Source: Metallyticus violacea
Lineage: Eukaryota; Arthropoda; Insecta; Mantodea; Metallyticidae
Length of the DNA stretch: 64,000 nt
Direction of reading: 5' to 3'
NCBI GenBank assembly: GCA_030762175.1
Contig: CM060831.1
Span: 138,488,001-138,552,000, forward strand
In this document: piece by piece, positions 23,726-36,560 of the stretch
How positions within the stretch are numbered: position 1 is the first letter of the stretch
Layout: each line of letters starts with the position of its first letter
Made by a program: the position numbers and the translations under genes
Notes under the pieces: generated by a model
Told to the model about the DNA's origin: nothing
Databases searched by the model: none
What the model saw: only the letters and a program-made list of their open reading frames with translations

Positions 23726-24760
23726 GCTGTAGCAAAGCGTGGCTTTTTGTATAGGATAGACTGAAACACGGGATGTCGAAATTAACGGAAAATCTATTTA
23801 TGATAAATGTATCATGGAAATGGCTCCGTAATGTTGTAATGAAAAAAAAAATATTTTAAAAATTATGACATTGTACCACGCTATAGTGTACGTGAATACA
23901 AAGGCGCCGAGTTTTCTAAATTCCCTCGGGAATACTCGTGATAACAAAATTATTAATTACACATGGGACATACCGCACTAAAACGTTATAAATATTTTTA
24001 ACTAGTAGTTAATAAATGTACACATAACGTTCTGGACACATTCAACCTTAATTAATGTGTTTTTCATATTTTAATCTAATGTTACAACGTATTTACATAT
24101 CCGCGTCTACAGGTGGCCTGTTTCCTGTGGCTGTAGCCACAATCATGAAAAATGGAGCATGATATTGTTGCCACACATTGTTGGCAGTATACTCGAACTT
24201 ATGCAGTTTGTATTACAACAATCGAAACCGCCACATGAAAACTTTCCCCGGCGATGAGTTTCTCGGGCCCCCTAGCGACATATTCCTCGAGGGACACGCG
24301 ACCTCTTGCTCCCGTGTAGTTGCCGCCTATGTGTGATAATTAAATTAAATTGCGTACAATATCAAACAAAATTTCATTTTCCATGATTCCTCTTTAAATC
24401 TACTTGTATATAAACTAAATTCTGCGGACTTTTTTCTGTGCACACGCAACCTATCTAAGCTCTGCGGTCCCTTGTAAACTAAAATATCTGAGGTAGTTTT
24501 AAAATGAGTTTTACAAACAATAGTTATTGCCACTGACTGTTAATACCATGTATTAAAATATCGTCTTGACTTTAGGTTTCACCAAATCCCAGAAGAGGGC
24601 AGACTAAGCAACTGGGCGGAGCTCAAGGCTAGCCTACACAGTAATGAAAATTACCATGAAAGACAATCTTCACCAGTTATTTGAAAAACCACACTGCATT
24701 TGCGCATAGCAGGCTGCCCTCCATCCGTGATCGGCAATTGCGTACGGATAGCGTCTAATT
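23726..24760 (+). repeat. Long dispersed repeat, copy 1 (unclassified)
   Basis: Shares scattered blocks with 28680-29430 in the same order and orientation: AAGCGTGGCTTTTT, GTAAACTAAAAT, then GAAGAGGGCAGACTAAGCAA with GCTAGCCTACACAGTAA. About 390 extra bases (roughly 24090-24340, GC-richer) are present here and not in the other copy. I do not know the family. Confidence 0.5.
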
Positions 24761-25799
24761 CAAATAGGAAAATAAAATTAATGCGTAAGTGTTGAGTAAA
24801 CTCGACCTTATAGCTTTAATGAACGCTTCACTTATGATGGTTACCGTGTTTAAGTGGTGAGGATGACATTTTAGGAGTGTAGAGCTTTAAAAAAATTGAG
24901 AAAATACAAAAATTGCGGTTTCTACAGCAATTTTTAATTTTTTTTTTTTAAACTCTCGCTTTAGGTTAACCCCCACGCCTAATAGTCCAGGATCTATGTC
25001 AATAAGATTTTGATTCTCATATATTATAATTCTCATTCCCGTTAATAAACCTATTACAACATAATTAAAATAAAATTTTATTAAACTCGATATTTTGCTA
25101 GTCAGCGAATTCGCAAATGGTTTGTTAATTGATAGCAATATGCCGAATTTCATTGAGAAAAAAACAAAAATTGCGACCGCTATAAACGTTAACAGTTACA
25201 TATATACATAAATACTTTTTTTCATTGTCATTTTCGCTGTCTACTAGGTAGTATCGATGGAGATCTGATGACATTTTTAAAAATATTTTATGGGTACAAC
25301 TGCAATTCCTTCGGAATTCGATAAAAACTGATAATTAATTTTAATTAGATAATGTAGGTAACATTAAGCATCGTGGCCTTTCTTCTTCCTGCAGTTGTAA
25401 GGCAGATTCTATCTTAGAGTATTCAAGGGATATTATTTTCGTATTAAGTCCTTGTTTCAGAGAGCAGTTAAGAGATAACTGAACTATACCTCATGTGTGT
25501 GCTTGAGTCTCTGGTTAATAATGACGTAAATTTTTGTAAATACAAACGTAGGTTAAATTTATAGTACAGTAACTTGCCACAAGATTAATTCCTCATTGCG
25601 GTTAGTGCCTAAAATAACACTGGTCTACAGAAAAAAAAAAACTTTTTCCCTATTTGCCACCTGGATATATGTATTATGAATAACGTGAATTCAATTCTTT
25701 TTCAGTTTTATTCAACCGGGATAGGTTTTTTTCAAACAAAATCACCTCAAATGTGATAATATACTTATATTTTTGATGAAATGCTATTTTGTTTATCTT
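24761..25799. other. No recognisable gene
   Basis: AT-rich interval between a dispersed repeat and the transposon relic on the minus strand. It may include decayed 3' sequence of that element, but nothing is readable. Confidence 0.35.
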
Positions 25800-26640
25800 A
25801 GCTAAATGTCAATAATTATGAGGTCCCAAACGTTTTTCATAATTAGGGAGAATAGAATTTAATTTTTTTTCGAAGTTCTGATATGTCCATCCTAGTGTTT
25901 CTTTTCAAACATCAACAGTAACTAGCCATCATGTAGACATCCAAATAACCATAATAGTGATTTCCATTGTTTTAATGTCTTTATAAATCCACTGAGCTTG
26001 TTCTTCACTCATTGCATCAAGATTTGCAGGGAAGTGATCAATATGGCTGTTGAGCAAATGCACTTTAACTAGATTACTAACATATAGGAACATTTCCTTC
26101 ACAATTTCTTTATAGTTCTCAGATTTCTTGTTTACAAGAAAGTTTTCTGTTCCTTTTTGTATGCCAACCATGTTGACTTCTTTAACTCGAACAACGAATG
26201 AGGAAAGATCGCATCCTGCTTAAGCTTATGAATCTGGGGGTCCATCGAAATATATCTGCTGTTATATTAGCTATGGGAACTTAGTGACAAGAAAGTTGAT
26301 ACTATCACTATCCTTATCCAGAACTGTAACAAATTGCTTCATCAGACCTAACTTAATATGGAGGGGTGGAAATAGAGGAAACCTATGGTTCATACTTTAC
26401 AATTTTTCTTCAGAAACTGAATTACTCCTTTGTAGCCATTTGGTCCAATGATCTTGATGCAGCCCTATTGTTTTGTTTGCAAAATGAACCATTTTTATCT
26501 GGTTTAAACCTCTCAGAATATTAATTTGATGACTCTGCTCAATGCACAAATAATAAAAACTGTTATTTCTATAATACCGTTTTGTGAAAAGCTGTAGCCC
26601 ATGAAATAAAACTAAGGTTAGTTTGAGAGATTCCATGTGG
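25800..26640 (-). mobile_element. Relic of an unclassified arthropod transposon-associated protein
   Basis: The minus strand encodes, from 26636 down, MESLKLTLVLFHGLQLF, then FPPLHIKLGLMKQF, VTVLDKDSDSINFLVTKFP and a stop. After frame changes come FDGPPDS and a clean frame (26171-25929) with NYKEIVKEMFL, HLLNSHIDHFPANLDAMSEE and YKDIKTMEI, followed in another frame by YLDVYMMASYC and CLKRN. From memory this order matches a multi-copy protein of arthropods and cnidarians with signatures LPPLHIKLGxMKxFV, HSHLDxFPxNLG, GERFHQDI and ADYCW. I do not know its formal transposon class. Stops and frameshifts make it dead. A second, internally deleted copy is at 61900-62310. Confidence 0.6.
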
Positions 26641-28679
26641 TAAGGAATCAGAAAATATGAGCAGTTTCTTCAGAAAAAATTGTGTAGACAATGAAAGCAA
26701 AAAGTAGTTAAACGATCAATTTTATTGTATGAATGCTTTACAGCCTTATTTACCGCTGTTGGTTTCGTGACATTAATTTAACCGTGTATGCACATTCACG
26801 TCTTTTTCTGGTCGAACTCCAACCGCTTATCAAGCCATTTTATGGAAGTACAAAGCCAGTGGGGCATCTTTCGTTTTTCGACCGAGCCAACGTATCGCTT
26901 TTTGTACTTTGAACTCAAACATTATTAACCCTTAATGTGGTTTCACCCAAAGCAATTAAGTGAAGCCCCTTCTTTGCTGTTGCTTTATTCCAAAATTATG
27001 ACGTACAAATAATAAGCTTATTCCTCATGTTAAACGTATATCTCTATTTTTGCTTTAACTTTCATCCATAACTCGTCTTTGCAATGTTTTTACTGTTTTT
27101 TTTTAATGTTGACGGTACATATGTTACGTATTGAAACCTGAATATTATTCAGTAATTTTACTAGCAAATAAATTCATATTCTCAATTCTGCAAAATCTAT
27201 TTAATTTTTAAGATTTTTAAAGGCAAATATTATTTATCGGTTCGTGATATGCTGAAATTTCATTTAAAAAGTGCAAATAATGTGTAGTTTTCATTTAATA
27301 ATAATTTTACATCTTAATGAAAATGAATAAATGAATATATTATTGATAAGTACAAAACAGTATTGAGCTGAAATGATAGATATTAAGGGAATAATTATAA
27401 CATTAAATTCTCCTAAGAATATTTACGCATAATCATATTGTTACATGTTTGTGTATTTTATTCTTTTTTAATGTTATACCCCTTCCATTCCAAAATATAT
27501 GAGGTATAGAAATTCAACATATTGCAAAGTATGATATGGAAAAGCTATATAATGGGTTATAAATTAGATACAAATATATCTATTACTATTTCACAATATA
27601 TTATAAAGTTAACGGATTCCCAATAGATCACCTCCATCAATAGTGTTGTTAGCAAAAATGGGCAACAAAAATGTGCACCCCAAAACTGAAACTTGAAATC
27701 ATAAAAAGAGATTTTGGCATATTGTTGAAAGGCGTCTTAGAGATAAGCCCGTCCGCTTCATAAAACAATCAGAACACAGAATTTATAAGTGGCCTATTGT
27801 TACATCTTGGAGCACGTAGGACAAACTCCATCACTCGTGCTGTTGCCAGGACAGTTGGCGTAGGTCGAAGAAGAAAAACTTATTTCTTATGGCGTCACTA
27901 GGCACAGGTTGCCCATTCTTTCATGTACGAATTGCAAAACTTTTTCTTCAATGTCGAGATGTCTTCTTTTGCGAGAATCAGTAAATTTCTTCCTACTAGC
28001 TTTAGTTGCAAATAATGTCAATTTCTGTTACTGCCATAAGCGAACGTTGCTCTCAGTTGCATTGAATTCTCTTCCTGCCGTTCTGTTATCACTTTCTTTC
28101 AGCATGAAGATTTACTTTACGCTTGAAAGTAGCATCATAAGATGTTCCTCTCTGTATGCCTTAGAATTTAAACGCTCTATGCAATAATAGAGCTAACTAT
28201 AAAGGTAACGAAGTCTAGAATTGCAGCAATGCATTATGACGTAGTTAAAGATAAATTTATATGAAGTTACCGGCGAACTACGGAACGGATTTGCACTCGA
28301 ATCTAATGCGCACCTTTCTGTCCAATTGTAGTATTCAATGCTGTAATACCTTTACAGTATTGCATCGTGGTGTGCCAAATCCGAGAAATAGTTTTTATTT
28401 GAAACACAAACGTAGTAGCCTTAAAACTCCTTTTCTACATTTTCTATGGTAATTACAGAATGCATTACTCAGCCGTCAGACGTTGCACCTGTGACTTTCT
28501 ACTCCCACCTAAGTGGGTTAATGGTTCCTGGGCTTCTGTTAGAATACTACAACTGGTGGTAGACACTTGAATTATGTTAAAGGTCGTGATTTGATGTCCC
28601 ACTGCATACTAATAACTATGTTGATAAATTTGTTACCCCTGCAGGTACGATCTTACCACGTACTGCATTTCTTTCTATA
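26641..28679. other. No recognisable gene
   Basis: Very AT-rich. Frames at 27909-28187 and 28261-28452 carry no motif that I know. Confidence 0.5.
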
Positions 28680-29430
28680 CCCAGGGACGAAGCGTGGCTT
28701 TTTATAGGGTAAATTGAGGCATTTTAAATATTTCCTCATTAATAAGTTTGATTTTAATAGGAAAAAATCACAAGTAAACGCATTCATTGATACTTTAATA
28801 CTATTTGAAATATTAAAAATTACTTTTTTTCATTTCCACACACAAATAAACAACTACTGATAGATTTTGGAAAATACCCCCTGAGCGAGAACACTGGCGA
28901 GCGAGATAAAGCTGTGCTTCTCTGTGGTAAAAATAGAAATATTTATAAATGGCTAGCATGAATTTTGTCGTACGCCCCAAGTAAACTAAAATACAATGAA
29001 GAAATTTAAGAATCAGTTCTGAAAGCACAGACCACAGGGAATGGCATTTACTGTTAAAATAACAATACAGTTCCTTATTACCTCAAAACAACTAAAAACT
29101 AGTGAACGATTACATTGTAAATTGATACGTCTGCATCTTGATCCTATTGTTGGGTTTCAGAAGAAGGGCAGACATAATCAACTAGGCTGAGACCAATGCT
29201 AGCCTACATAGTAAGGAAACTCCAGAAAATTTCTCCTTCAACTTTACAGGGCAGTAATTTGAAAAATCACTAATGTGCTTAATCAAGGCACACTGTATTA
29301 TTAATGGTCGGCTAGCTACGTCACAGGCAGCGCATTGTTCAAACACGACAATTTTAGATTCAGCAATAAAATTTAACACACGTGATCCAATATACTAATT
29401 TTGGGTACGCTCAGCCTTACAGCCTTTGTT
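28680..29430 (+). repeat. Long dispersed repeat, copy 2 (unclassified)
   Basis: Collinear with 23726-24760: CGAAGCGTGGCTTTTTATAG, GTAAACTAAAATACA, then GAAGAAGGGCAGACATAATC with GCTAGCCTACATAGTAA. Identity is patchy. Confidence 0.5.
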
Positions 29431-30199
29431 GTTGCTTAGCTCCTATCTATATTATATTTTGGAATGGAGGAAGTGGTGTGTATTTAATACTAAAGTACAA
29501 GTAGATCATTTTATCAGTAAGTAATGGTAATTGAACGGAAGGTTTGTGTTTTAAATTCCGCTGGAAATATCAGTCTTGCCAGGAATACCTTAATGACTGC
29601 GAGGGTCTTTCAAAAATTATTGCTCCATGTTTTTACATGTATGAAATCTGAGTTTCCTTTGTGTGTGTACCGAATTTCAACCCATTCCGATAGATGGCTG
29701 AGAGAATCCCCTTATAAGCAACGAGCTGTGAAGCAAAGTCTTGGTTCACGGGAAATAAAAAAAAAAAAAAAAAAAAACGAGTGTGTTGAGCATGCTTAAG
29801 CATTCGCGTGCTGTGTACGGGAGTTGTGCACTGTTAGGCGATGGGCTACAGAGTTAAAGCGTCGGTAAGTGTAGAAACCAATTCCCATGATTTGCCGCGT
29901 TCTAGACGTCCTGCCAAGTCGGACTTTGGGTCTCTTAAAGCTTCTTTGCGTAGATCTCTCTTTGAAGATGACAATGACATAACTGATGCAAGGGATACGC
30001 ACGCAGGATAAGAACTGGTAGGCATGGAATGCGTGCACTTGTTCCACGCTGGTGTAAGGCCATATACGTTCGTGAAAACTATGAAGAATAACAGTATGTG
30101 TTAAAGAAACATTCATTTACGATGGTGAATCAAATATTAACCGGAATTGTGAATAGTACATTGAGAGGCATCATGCTTGAGGGTTTTAGGAGTGCGGAG
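29431..30199. other. No recognisable gene; A-run at 29757-29777
   Basis: A 21-base A tract ends a weakly GC-richer patch and might be a retroposition tail, but the body is not recognisable. A 55-codon plus-strand frame near 29842-30009 contains DLPRSRRPAKS, vaguely like the linker of DDE transposases. This is too short to call. Confidence 0.35.
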
Positions 30200-31130
30200 A
30201 AAGCCGATTTGCCTCTTTCATCATGTCTGAGCAAGAGGTACACTTGTCGATTGTGCAATGTATGTAGTTTTTAGCGCGGTGGACTTAAAACCGGCCGAAA
30301 TTTTACTAAGATTAAGGGCAGAGTTTGAGGATAAGATGCTGTCTAAAACAGAACTGTATAAAGGTACAAAAATTTCACAGAAGGACGAGAGGCTGTGGGG
30401 AATGAAAATCACTAACGTCGATATCGGACGAACATTAGGGCCGTTCTGGACATTTGACGACTACTGAAATCACTTCCGAAGCCGAGATAAGTTACGGAGG
30501 TGTTCAATTCATTATTTTAGGTGATGGAAAGCCTCGACAAGGTGGGTTACTCCAATTCTCGCTGAGGATCAAAAGGTTGCACGCGTGGAAGTGTTTCGGA
30601 GGTTTTTGACTCAACAACGAAATCAAGGAGACATTCGCGAACCCTACGCTGAAACATGGGTACACCTCTCTCAGTCAAAGCAAGCGAACATGGAATGAAG
30701 TAAAAGTGGGAAATCCGTTACTGTCAAAGCAAAACCTCCTCGTGACTGGGAGGTTCACCTGGTAGTTTTTGGGACCCCCAAAGCATTTTGTTCAACGATT
30801 TTCTTCAAGAACTTCGAACAATCTCTGCCAGCTTCTGGTTGAGGCAGAACACTCTTATCAGCCAAAATGACGTCAACAACATTCGAAAAGTTACTCTCCT
30901 CCAAGATGGAACTTGAAAAGCGAAAAACTCGAGGAGATCTACTTGACAGATTTAAAAAATGCTCCCTCTAGCCTAGTTAAAAGAAGCGTTGGGAGGTTAA
31001 CGATTTGACAGCGACAAAGTTGTGGAAGCATTCATGCACCACTGACTGGATACCCAACAATTCTTTCTTCCATGATGGGATTATGAACCCTTCCTATCCT
31101 GTAGGGAAAATGTGTTGTTAATTATGAAAC
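30200..31130 (+). mobile_element. mariner transposase relic (another lineage)
   Basis: The N-terminus (30258-30410) reads DLKPAEILLRLRAEFEDKML and SKTELYK, a mariner helix-turn-helix. EISYGGVQFII follows, then AEDQKVARVEVFRRFL and AETWVHLSQSKQANME, the block that should contain GDETWVHHF. It continues with SGKSVTVKAKP, FNDFLQELRTISASF, NNIRKVTLLQDGT, LKEALGG and FFHDGIM. Each piece is in family order, spread over all three frames with many stops. The catalytic Asp residues are largely lost. The total span suits an element of about 1 kb. Ends are not visible. Confidence 0.75.
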
Positions 31131-32283
31131 AAAATATGATGTATCCCATTTTTATTTAATTTGGTTTAATTATGTTTAAAAATCCGGTTTATATTTAATT
31201 CACTCTAGTATTAAGAGGAAGACTATAGCGACCCAACTTGTCAAAGAAAATCAATTGTTAGTGTTATATAACCGTTTTATAAGCCCCAGTGACGCAACTA
31301 TAAGCTTATTCATTTTATAGATAGCAGAGGTTTACAGAAAAACGAATAACTACTAGTTTAAAGCGGACACAGTATAGCTTATAACTTTTAAACACATACT
31401 TAAACAGTTTGCATTATTTATATGCTATGTATGGGCTCCTTTCAAAGCACCGCAGGACACAGTGTCACGATAATTGGAAGCCATAAAAGTGTTGTCCTGC
31501 TTTAGTGTTAAGTTGTGTGGTGACAGTATTTATTTGTTTGTTTAGTGTCACTTCCCGCTTTCTCTCAATGGTTTGCCTAGAAATGACCACCTCTGGAACT
31601 ACATCGGCAACCGGAAATAGAAAACAGGTTCCGTTTTCCTGCTAGAAGAGGTGCACAAGCAGAACAAAACGTAGAAAAGGGACTTGCTAATGAGCGCTTA
31701 CCCACCTCATACCAGTGAGTTTCGTGTTTGCAGCAGGTGTGTACTCCCGGATGCCTAACAACTCGGGGTTTCGGTGTTGAGTGCATGGCGTATATGGAAC
31801 TAATGCTATAGGTTCCTCAATATGAACTCTCTGGACTGTTCTGAAGATTAAAAAAGAAACAAAAGAAGCATTTATTTACAGTAAAAACGAAATTCGTTAG
31901 AAATTACCTCCATTAAAACAAAGCCATTATATTTACAACTTAGAACTGACTTAATTAGTACTATGCATGTAACGAATTGCTACAATAAATAGTATATTTA
32001 GTTTCATCAATTCGGTGTAAGTATGCTTTGAGATCCATCTAATCAAATCCGCTTATTGAAAAATGTGCACCTCGATGTGCATTTGTTATTACAAGTTCAT
32101 CACCTTGATGTGCCATTGTTTTTCCATATTAGCTTGCAGATGTTTTTCTAAATTGTTCCGAACATACAGCAAATTTATTACTGCTTACAAATATCTTTGA
32201 AGTTACATTTATTTACGAATACCTACAAACTGTATCAAATAATTAATTACCTAAGCATTTATTTGACTTACGGTAACATTTGT
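31131..32283. other. No recognisable gene
   Basis: AT-rich. A 69-codon minus-strand frame at 31577-31786 is GC-richer than its surroundings but unassigned. Confidence 0.45.
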
Positions 32284-32287
32284 TACC

Positions 32288-33223
32288 CTGTTTCACGAAG
32301 CTCATGATCTAATAAAACGAGTATCCGTTGTAATATAACTTGTTTATTTTACGAGTGTGTGTTCCTAGAACTTATGAGCGTAAACTACTAGTTTCTAGTA
32401 TGTAACATTTGGTCTTATAATATTGCTTATTGTTAACTAGTGAGATTCTACCCGTGAATCTCGAAAAGTGACAAGCTAGTGTATATATTTCAGGTTAGGC
32501 ATTAATTCTATCCATTAAGCTAGATAAATTTTAATTATCAAGTTCATTAAGGGTTATTTATACAATATGTGATCTCAAATCCACCACCCATTCATGTACT
32601 TCTTGAATTATATATTTTCATCTGAAAAATTACTATTGAAACTGAGATACTTACACCATATTTTAGATAATTATATGAATGACGAATGTAAATGTCAAAT
32701 AAAAGCACTTACCATTGATGTTTGCCCAGAATGTGTCCCTCACACTTGCCTAATTTTTCTCCAATGTAATTGACCCCAACACTTTCACAGTTGCATCGTT
32801 GTTTATCCCATTTCAACTTTGTCTTTCTTTGTAATTTTGTCGGAAAATTTCCCAAATAATACTTCCTTATGCTCTCACTAATTAAATACAGCACTGTTAG
32901 TTATTTTGAACACTAGAGCTTCTTTTCGATGTGGTAGACATAATGCTATTTCTTAGCTTGAATATACGATATGTTTACATCTCGCGTAAACAAAATCGCA
33001 TCAACAAACAGTCCACGGAGTAATAAATACTATCAAAACAGCCTTCTCGATGCTCGGATACAGTCGCTACACTGGTAATTTTGACAAGTGACTAACGACA
33101 AAAATTTGCGTTTCTAACATTGTGGAATAAATGTTCGTGAAACAGTTTTTATTAGAATTGGTGGAATTACAGCTAGTAACTAGTAAATAGTAAACTAGTA
33201 CACTGGTTGTTTCGTGAAACAGG
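32288..33223 (-). mobile_element. Candidate PIF/Harbinger-like element
   Basis: The perfect 14-base inverted repeat CCCTGTTTCACGAA bounds the interval (32288-32301, and its reverse complement at 33210-33223). Inside, a minus-strand frame (32894-32709) reads LISESIRKYYLGNFPTKLQR, WDKQRC, ESVGVNYIGEKLGK and GKHQW. This resembles the Myb/SANT-like DNA-binding domain that accompanies Harbinger transposases, where a tryptophan-containing helix is followed by an SVGxxx turn and a KLxKxW helix. There is no DDE nuclease, so it would be non-autonomous. Target duplications are not evident. Confidence 0.4.
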
Positions 33224-34339
33224 GCCTTGAAGATAAGAATTGGAGTATTTAAGTGTCATTAACTAACGTTACGTCTGGAAGAGCGTATTGCAACAGAGAT
33301 CATATTGTTTGTCTAAAAGTTTAATTTACCTTCTATTTATATGACTTTCGTTTCAAAACTTACCGGTCAGAAACAATCTATTTGAAATAAATTTAATTTA
33401 AACAAAAATGTATATCAATGGAGATAATGAGATGAAAGTTTAAAACAAATGATGATTGCATTTAAAGTTTCATTCTTCCTTTAAACTTTCAAATATTACC
33501 CTTACTTTAAAATTTGCCAATTTTAATGTGGGTTCAATTGTTACTCGATCTTTTGTTTTCTTTGCCTGGCAACCTGAATTATTGTAAATATCATTTGAAT
33601 TTAGACAGAATAAAGGTAAGCAACTTAGTTGTAGAATAAATATATGGTTTTTTGATTAATATTACAATTATACAATACATTTCGAAAATCCTGATTAATC
33701 CGCATATATGTTGTTATTTCTTGTAAAATAAAAAACATTTCCAAACAATTTAGGAATAAAATGCTCAACAATTTTTATAGCTTTACTACGTCCAACTTCA
33801 AACAGCAATTACAACACTCTAGGCTGCCAGGCAATGATAGAAAACAATTTAATCCTTGTAAAAAGTATTACAAGCTAGGAAATGCTATATGAAATTTAAA
33901 ATAAGGCATTGAACCTAAAATGTAATCAACTTTCCCTTCTATATCTGAATTGACATATTTTTGTTTAAATTAAGTGTTTGAAATATGCAGTTATTCAAAT
34001 TCAGTTTTGAAATGAAAGTCTTGCATCTATAATCATTAAAACGTTTTTATTTGTTCATGCACCACGTTAGCCTTAAGTGACAATGACATATCCAACATAT
34101 CAACTGATATCAACTTTCTTTTTCTTTTTCTTTTTTCTTCCTTCTTCTTCTTTGTAAATGCGTGTAAGAATTAAAATATCAGTTGAGATTATTAAAACTA
34201 CGAACGTTTCTCGATCTTCCGAAGTCCCTTGTGCACTCCACACTTTTTCGATCAATTACTAATAAAATTTTAAATTCACATTTTCACAAACGGTTAAAAT
34301 ATAATTTGATGTGCTAAATGTTCTATTCGATGCTTTGTG
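33224..34339. other. No recognisable gene
   Basis: AT-rich. A polypyrimidine run (TTTCTTTTTC-type) lies at 34115-34155. Confidence 0.5.
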
Positions 34340-34700
34340 GAGAAATAGGAGTAACTATGTAGAGGATAGGACACACCTAGAGCGAATAAATGGACATGGT
34401 TTGACGTCACTTAAATCAACGATTTCCAAGAAGTGGATTGGTAGAGGTGGTTCTGTGCAATGTCTCCCCTTCGCCGATCTCCTGATTGTCTCCTCTGGAC
34501 TATTTTATGAGGCGTCAAAAGCGTGACCTTATTTACAGACCCCAGTTAAAACAGAAGAAGATCTGGTGGTCAGGATAGTTGATGTAGTAGGGAACATTAA
34601 AAACCGTGTTTAGACAGCCAATGTTCTCTTTGTATAGAACTCAACGGAGGCAATTTTGAACCTATGAAGTGAAGTTATTGTTTTGTATGTCTGTCAAGAC
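34340..34700 (+). mobile_element. DDE transposase relic, C-terminal part (same superfamily as 9110-9908)
   Basis: The plus strand reads KKWIGRGGSVQ, then in the next frame RRSPDCLLW and ILWGVKSVTLFTD (family RSPDLTPLDFFLWGxVKSxVY). It then gives REHKPCLDS-like residues with stops and ELNGGNFEPM, matching the VNGGHFEHL end of the family. Frameshifts and stops abound and no terminal repeats are visible. Confidence 0.65.
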
Positions 34701-34955
34701 AAATGTTAACGTTACTCAAAGGAATATATGGTGTCAAAAAGTTTACTTTGTTTACCCGTGCAAGCTTTAAAAATTTGTACATTTAACTTTTCTACCTATA
34801 ATTTTTGCTTTATATTAATTTGTATTTACTCTAGAATCTCATAATTGTAAAGGTGCTTGACAATTAGTAAGGAAATACAAAACTACTGCTCGAATTAACA
34901 ACACGAGTAATTTATTACTTTATTTGATAAAATGTAAAGTTTAAAAAACTAAAAC

Positions 34956-35130
34956 CTTGGCGCGACAGCCCGCTAAGGGTCTAGGCCTGCCCAGTTGGCC
35001 CCCCTGGAGGAAGGCGGAGAGGGGTTACGTCTTATTAGCCCTTATCTTGACCTTCGAGACCGGAATTCCCTACCTCTCCATCAGACACCAGTCAAATTGT
35101 CCTCAGGGGTGGGGAGGGAGGAATACTCCG
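34956..35130 (+). mobile_element. GC-rich SINE-like repeat
   Basis: Starts TTGGCGCGACAGCCCGCTAA and continues GGTCTAGGCCTGCCCAG, resembling the GGCGCTACAGCCC...GGCCTTGGCCTGCC head of a common arthropod SINE (from memory) and, more distantly, the minus-strand start of family B here. It stands out in GC content from its AT-rich flanks. Confidence 0.45.
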
Positions 35131-36306
35131 TCTTCAGAAAAATACATGTGTACAATTGAAGAACATGAACTAAGTAATTATTTAAAACTCTATCCAAAAG
35201 TAGCAATGTCCTCTAATATCGAAATCTGGGAGCATAGACATACACTTGCTGTAAGGGATTTTTTTTTTATAGTTTACCAAGACAATTTTAGCTAAAATAT
35301 ATATGTGTTAATATAGCTATATTTTAATTTCATAATAACTTCCGCTGGTAGACCGAAAGCCTGTTCCCAATTATATTTTATTTATTTATTTTGTCAGAGC
35401 TAAGGCCATTAGACCTTCTCTTCCGCTCTATCAATCTAATAATAATTAAATGAAGTTATAGCGACAATATTATATAAATCAAAGTAAAATACGACAGATA
35501 TAAATAAATGTATGGCAATACATAAATATGGACAACGATAAGTATTAACTTAAGAAGAAATAATAAGGAAATAAAAGAACAATAATATATAACAAGCACC
35601 AATAATGACAATTTATAAATATATCAACCTAAGTAAATCCTCAAAGTGGGAATAAAGATAAAGCAAAACATAAAATTAAAAACCCTAACAATACTATGAA
35701 GGAGACAGGAACATTTATGATAGTAATAAAATAAGGTAAAAGAAATAAATATATGTATTCTAACAAAAGGAATCTGAAACAGTTTCTTATGAAATGCTCC
35801 TAAAGTTTGGCACTCTCTGACATCCTGTGGTGTCAGAGATGGGCAGTGGTTACGGTGAATGATGATGGGTAAAGTATATTAATTATACTAAACTTGGCGG
35901 GACTATGGGGCAATGTGATCAGCATAGCAACACAGCGCAGTTCATAGACAATGGACAGTCATATAAACCAGTCGTGCTCGAAGCGATATTTGAACCCGCG
36001 GCCATTAAGTCAAAGGTTACTTGCAGCAATAAACAAAGCCAGATATTTTCTCAATTAAAAAAAAAAAAAGTGTTTAGCTCACTGCTGTATAATAATATTC
36101 GATATAATCTGCAAAACCTTTCATTTATACTTTCTGGTAAAGTAATTCATATTATAATATGCAGTTACTCAGAAGTCATATCTTAAATCTATGTAAATAT
36201 ATCCATAATATTAATTTTTTACTGAAGATTTCGAAGCGGGTTATAATTCATTTTACAGTAACGTAATATTGGTAAGCTGATAACCTTAACTTTATACCCC
36301 ATAATA

Positions 36307-36309
<3 letters not shown>
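35131..36309. other. No gene; possible retroelement 3' remnant
   Basis: At 35392-35432 there is GTCAGAGCTAAGGCCATTAG followed by ACCTTCTCTTCCGC, which looks like a repeated element known to me from other arthropods. About 400 bases of A-rich, TATAAATA-like sequence follow. I cannot classify it. Confidence 0.3.

Positions 36310-36343
<34 letters not shown>
36310..36343 (+). repeat. (TA)n microsatellite
   Basis: Seventeen uninterrupted TA units. Confidence 0.97.
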
Positions 36344-36348
<5 letters not shown>

Positions 36349-36499
36349 ATGTAGTAGTACTATATATGACTTAAATTATTTTAGTTTCTTTACGAAATGA
36401 CATATTTCATTACTGTGATGTCTTTGGCAGTCTAATTAAATATCTGAAAGCCATGAATGTATCTATGGAAATTTTTAACAATGTTGGTAAAAATATATT

Positions 36500-36553
36500 G
36501 TAATGTTTAGTGCCCGTTTTGACTACAGAGAGACCATAGGCAGTGGACAGTGA
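36500..36553 (-). mobile_element. SINE family A fragment (3' end only)
   Basis: GTTTAGTGCCCGTTTTGACT and CATAGGCAGTGGACAGTG match the 3' end of family A, cut off where the next copy begins. Confidence 0.75.
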
Positions 36554-36560
36554 ATTATTA

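Noticed and set aside
29842..30009. 55-codon frame with DLPRSRRPAKS, considered as a DDE transposase linker
   Set aside because: The match covers only a few residues and no other transposase motif is nearby.
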